From: an uncultured Blastococcus sp.
GTDB lineage: Bacteria > Actinomycetota > Actinomycetes > Mycobacteriales > Antricoccaceae
DNA length: 7,864 bases
NCBI GenBank assembly: GCA_946221975.1
Contig: CAMIGT010000044.1
Span: forward strand, 1 to 7,864
Reading direction: 5' to 3'
The position numbers and the translations under genes were made by a program. The notes under the pieces are model-generated. The model was not told where the DNA came from. It searched no databases and worked only from the letters and a program-made list of their open reading frames with translations. This document shows, piece after piece, positions 6,257 through 7,864 of this stretch; position 1 is the stretch's first letter, and each line of letters opens with the position of its first letter.

Positions 6257-7864
6257 GGTCGGTTGAGCCGGCTGCGAGCCGACCGTCGTCGTATACAGCT
6301 CTGGGCGGCGGGTTACGTTTCGTCGGCGCTCGCGCGCAGCGACGAGGCGAACCGAGCCCGCGATGCCCATGCAAATAAACAGCACGCCCGCGGAGATCGG
6401 AAAACTCAGCCCGTCGAAGAAGAGCATCATCACCGAGATCGTGAGCACCGACGCGGCCGTCGCATACCCGTAAGCGGACGTCTCCGACGATCGAGCCGTG
6501 CGTCCTGCATGGATCGCCGCAACAAAAGCGGCTACGACCATTCCACCGAATGTGACTAGACCGACTAAACCTAGTTCGACGATTATCAGCGCCCACTGGT
6601 TATCGAATACGTAGTAGCGCGGCAAGAACGTTCCGAACCCCGTTCCGATAATCGGATTCACACTGATGAAATCCGGAATACGGGCAAGTCCGCTGGCGCG
6701 CGACGCCGTACTTGCATCCGACTCGGTGAATAGCCCAAGCGTTGTCGACAGGATGCCGGGCACCACTAGGACGAGCGCACACGCGGCAGCGATACCGCCG
6801 ACAGTCAGCAGCCGGCGGTACGCTGCCGGAAGGGCGGGCATCACTGCGACGACGGCGACCGCGAGACCGATCATCGCCGAGCGAGACACCGACAGCAGTA
6901 GCGCCAAGACAATCAGCACCGCGGGGCCCCACGACCGCGCTAGCTGGCCCAACCAAGCGCCGTCGGACGCGGAATCGGACTGCGCACGGGCGCGTCGGAA
7001 CGACTGGTCCGTATGCGCAGCCCAGGCGATCGCGAGCGGCAACAGCGCGCCAAGCGTTGCGGTGTACTCCAGCGGGTGCGTGGCCGTTCCAGCGGCACGC
7101 GTGAAAGCGCCCCGGTCGCTGACGCCACCGATCTCGGCGCTGACACCTGGGAGGCTGTCGAGCCAGCCGAGTAGCGACTGTCCGGTGGTGAACTGCAACA
7201 GTCCCAGCGCGGCAAGTAGCCCACCGGCGATCACCAAACGGTGGATGAGCGCCCGGAGATCGCGACGTGACCGCAGACCGTCGACAGCGACAAGCAGAAC
7301 CCCACCCCACGAGACAACCCGCACGATTGAGCTCATGGACAAGGCGAGCTGATCACCCGGGAGTCCGCGGAGCATCGCAGCAGCAAAGCTGACCAGGACG
7401 GTGACGAGGAAGGCGACGAACATGAACCGTATCGGTTGTCGCAGGTTCGGCGCCGGCATCAGTATTCGGGTGATGATCCACCAAAGCGCCAACACCAGCC
7501 CCCACAACAGGGACGGCCTGCCGAGCGACCCGAGCAGACTGATTGTGAGGTTCGAGGGGATCGCAAACAGAAGTACGAAGTAGACCGTCAGCGCCGTAAC
7601 TGCCAGGTTCCCGGTCAGTGCTTTAGAGGAGACGCCGGCCGCCCTCGCCGCTGGACGTTGCCCGACGAGCGTCGCAACGCTCTCGCCGTCGTCGCCGGAA
7701 TTGACGGTGTCATCCCGGGACGCCTCGTCAGCAAGGTGAGACGCGCCCTCGATGTAGCGGACCCGACGCATGAGCTCGTCGATCGTCACGACCACAATGA
7801 TCACCAACAAGGTCAGACTCAGACCCACGATGCCACCGGCGATCGCCCGCTGCCGGAACTCGAG
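6248..7864 (-). CDS. O-antigen ligase/polymerase-like (Wzy_C family) membrane protein, 5' end beyond the window
   Basis: Multi-pass membrane protein likely to polymerise or ligate lipid-linked oligosaccharide repeats on the outer face of the cytoplasmic membrane. The frame is open to the right edge, giving 538 residues in the window (numbered from the edge). About a dozen hydrophobic segments lie from residue 87 to 508. Family hallmarks are RAAGTATHPLEY (256-267), the LLLSVSRSAMIGL helix (322-334), NPIIGTGFGTF (403-413) and DNQWALIIVELGLVGL (421-436), matching the usual order in the O-antigen ligase family. Upstream, residues 1-40 form a basic start (FRQR), one strong membrane helix (7-27) and DELMRRVR, followed by a charged linker of about 45 residues. 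That block resembles the C-terminus of a Wzz-type protein. The only start codon between that helix and the first polymerase helix is ATG at 7771, which would give 507 residues; a start upstream of the window is equally possible. The stop lies 8 bases before the next gene. The family call is firm; the exact substrate and the true start are unknown. Confidence 0.85.
   Translation of the reverse strand, partial: LEFRQRAIAGGIVGLSLTLLVIIVVVTIDELMRRVRYIEGASHLADEASRDDTVNSGDDGESVATLVGQRPAARAAGVSSKALTGNLAVTALTVYFVLLFAIPSNLTISLLGSLGRPSLLWGLVLALWWIITRILMPAPNLRQPIRFMFVAFLVTVLVSFAAAMLRGLPGDQLALSMSSIVRVVSWGGVLLVAVDGLRSRRDLRALIHRLVIAGGLLAALGLLQFTTGQSLLGWLDSLPGVSAEIGGVSDRGAFTRAAGTATHPLEYTATLGALLPLAIAWAAHTDQSFRRARAQSDSASDGAWLGQLARSWGPAVLIVLALLLSVSRSAMIGLAVAVVAVMPALPAAYRRLLTVGGIAAACALVLVVPGILSTTLGLFTESDASTASRASGLARIPDFISVNPIIGTGFGTFLPRYYVFDNQWALIIVELGLVGLVTFGGMVVAAFVAAIHAGRTARSSETSAYGYATAASVLTISVMMLFFDGLSFPISAGVLFICMGIAGSVRLVAARERRRNVTRRPELYTTTVGSQPAQPTER

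Noticed and set aside
6240..6596. Upstream extension of the Wzz-like frame to ATG 6596
   Set aside because: The extension lies wholly within the polymerase gene, its translation is Arg/Gly/Asp-rich shadow, and the ATG at 6239 has a good ribosome binding site followed by a normal Wzz N-terminus.

Overview
The window looks like part of a bacterial surface-polysaccharide (exopolysaccharide or capsule) biosynthesis operon of the Wzx/Wzy-dependent type. The DNA is clearly GC-rich by eye. Alternative GTG starts are plausible, Shine-Dalgarno sequences are mostly weak, and neighbouring genes overlap by a few bases. A lipobox-bearing and possibly Tat-type lipoprotein, together with a small Wzz-like protein with a basic/acidic cytoplasmic tail, fits an actinobacterium best. 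That placement is inference, because the window holds no rRNA or other taxonomic marker.

Everything I can support as a gene lies on the minus strand, so transcription runs from high to low coordinates. In order of transcription: (1) 7864-6248, an O-antigen ligase/polymerase (Wzy_C-type) membrane protein whose frame is open to the right edge and carries an extra N-terminal membrane segment resembling the end of a Wzz-type co-polymerase; (2) 6239-5457, a Wzz-like chain-length/co-polymerase protein; (3) 5460-3709, one polypeptide with two GT2 glycosyltransferase domains; (4) about 3698-2391, a predicted lipoprotein with a glycoside-hydrolase-like barrel; (5) 2398-980, a Wzx-type polysaccharide flippase; (6) about 944 to the left edge, a GT4 (GT-B fold) glycosyltransferase that is cut by the edge and has no stop in the window.

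The genes are packed with overlaps or gaps of at most about 35 bases. One junction is ATGA (genes 2/3), one is an 8-base overlap (genes 4/5), and at 1/2 the upstream stop codon sits inside the next Shine-Dalgarno sequence. No stretch without a gene exceeds 300 bases, and I see no promoter, terminator, RNA gene, mobile element or CRISPR. The operon therefore continues beyond both edges.

The genes form a coherent pathway. The glycosyltransferases (3, 6) would build a lipid-linked repeat unit on the cytoplasmic face, and the flippase (5) would turn it outward. The polymerase (1) would join the units, with length control by the Wzz-like protein(s) (2 and possibly the N-terminus of 1). The lipoprotein (4) would sit on the outer face, where it could trim, release or modify the polymer. 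The parts most worth a second look are the possible Wzz-Wzy fusion at the right edge and the lipoprotein hydrolase translationally overlapped with the flippase. I see no wholly new system.
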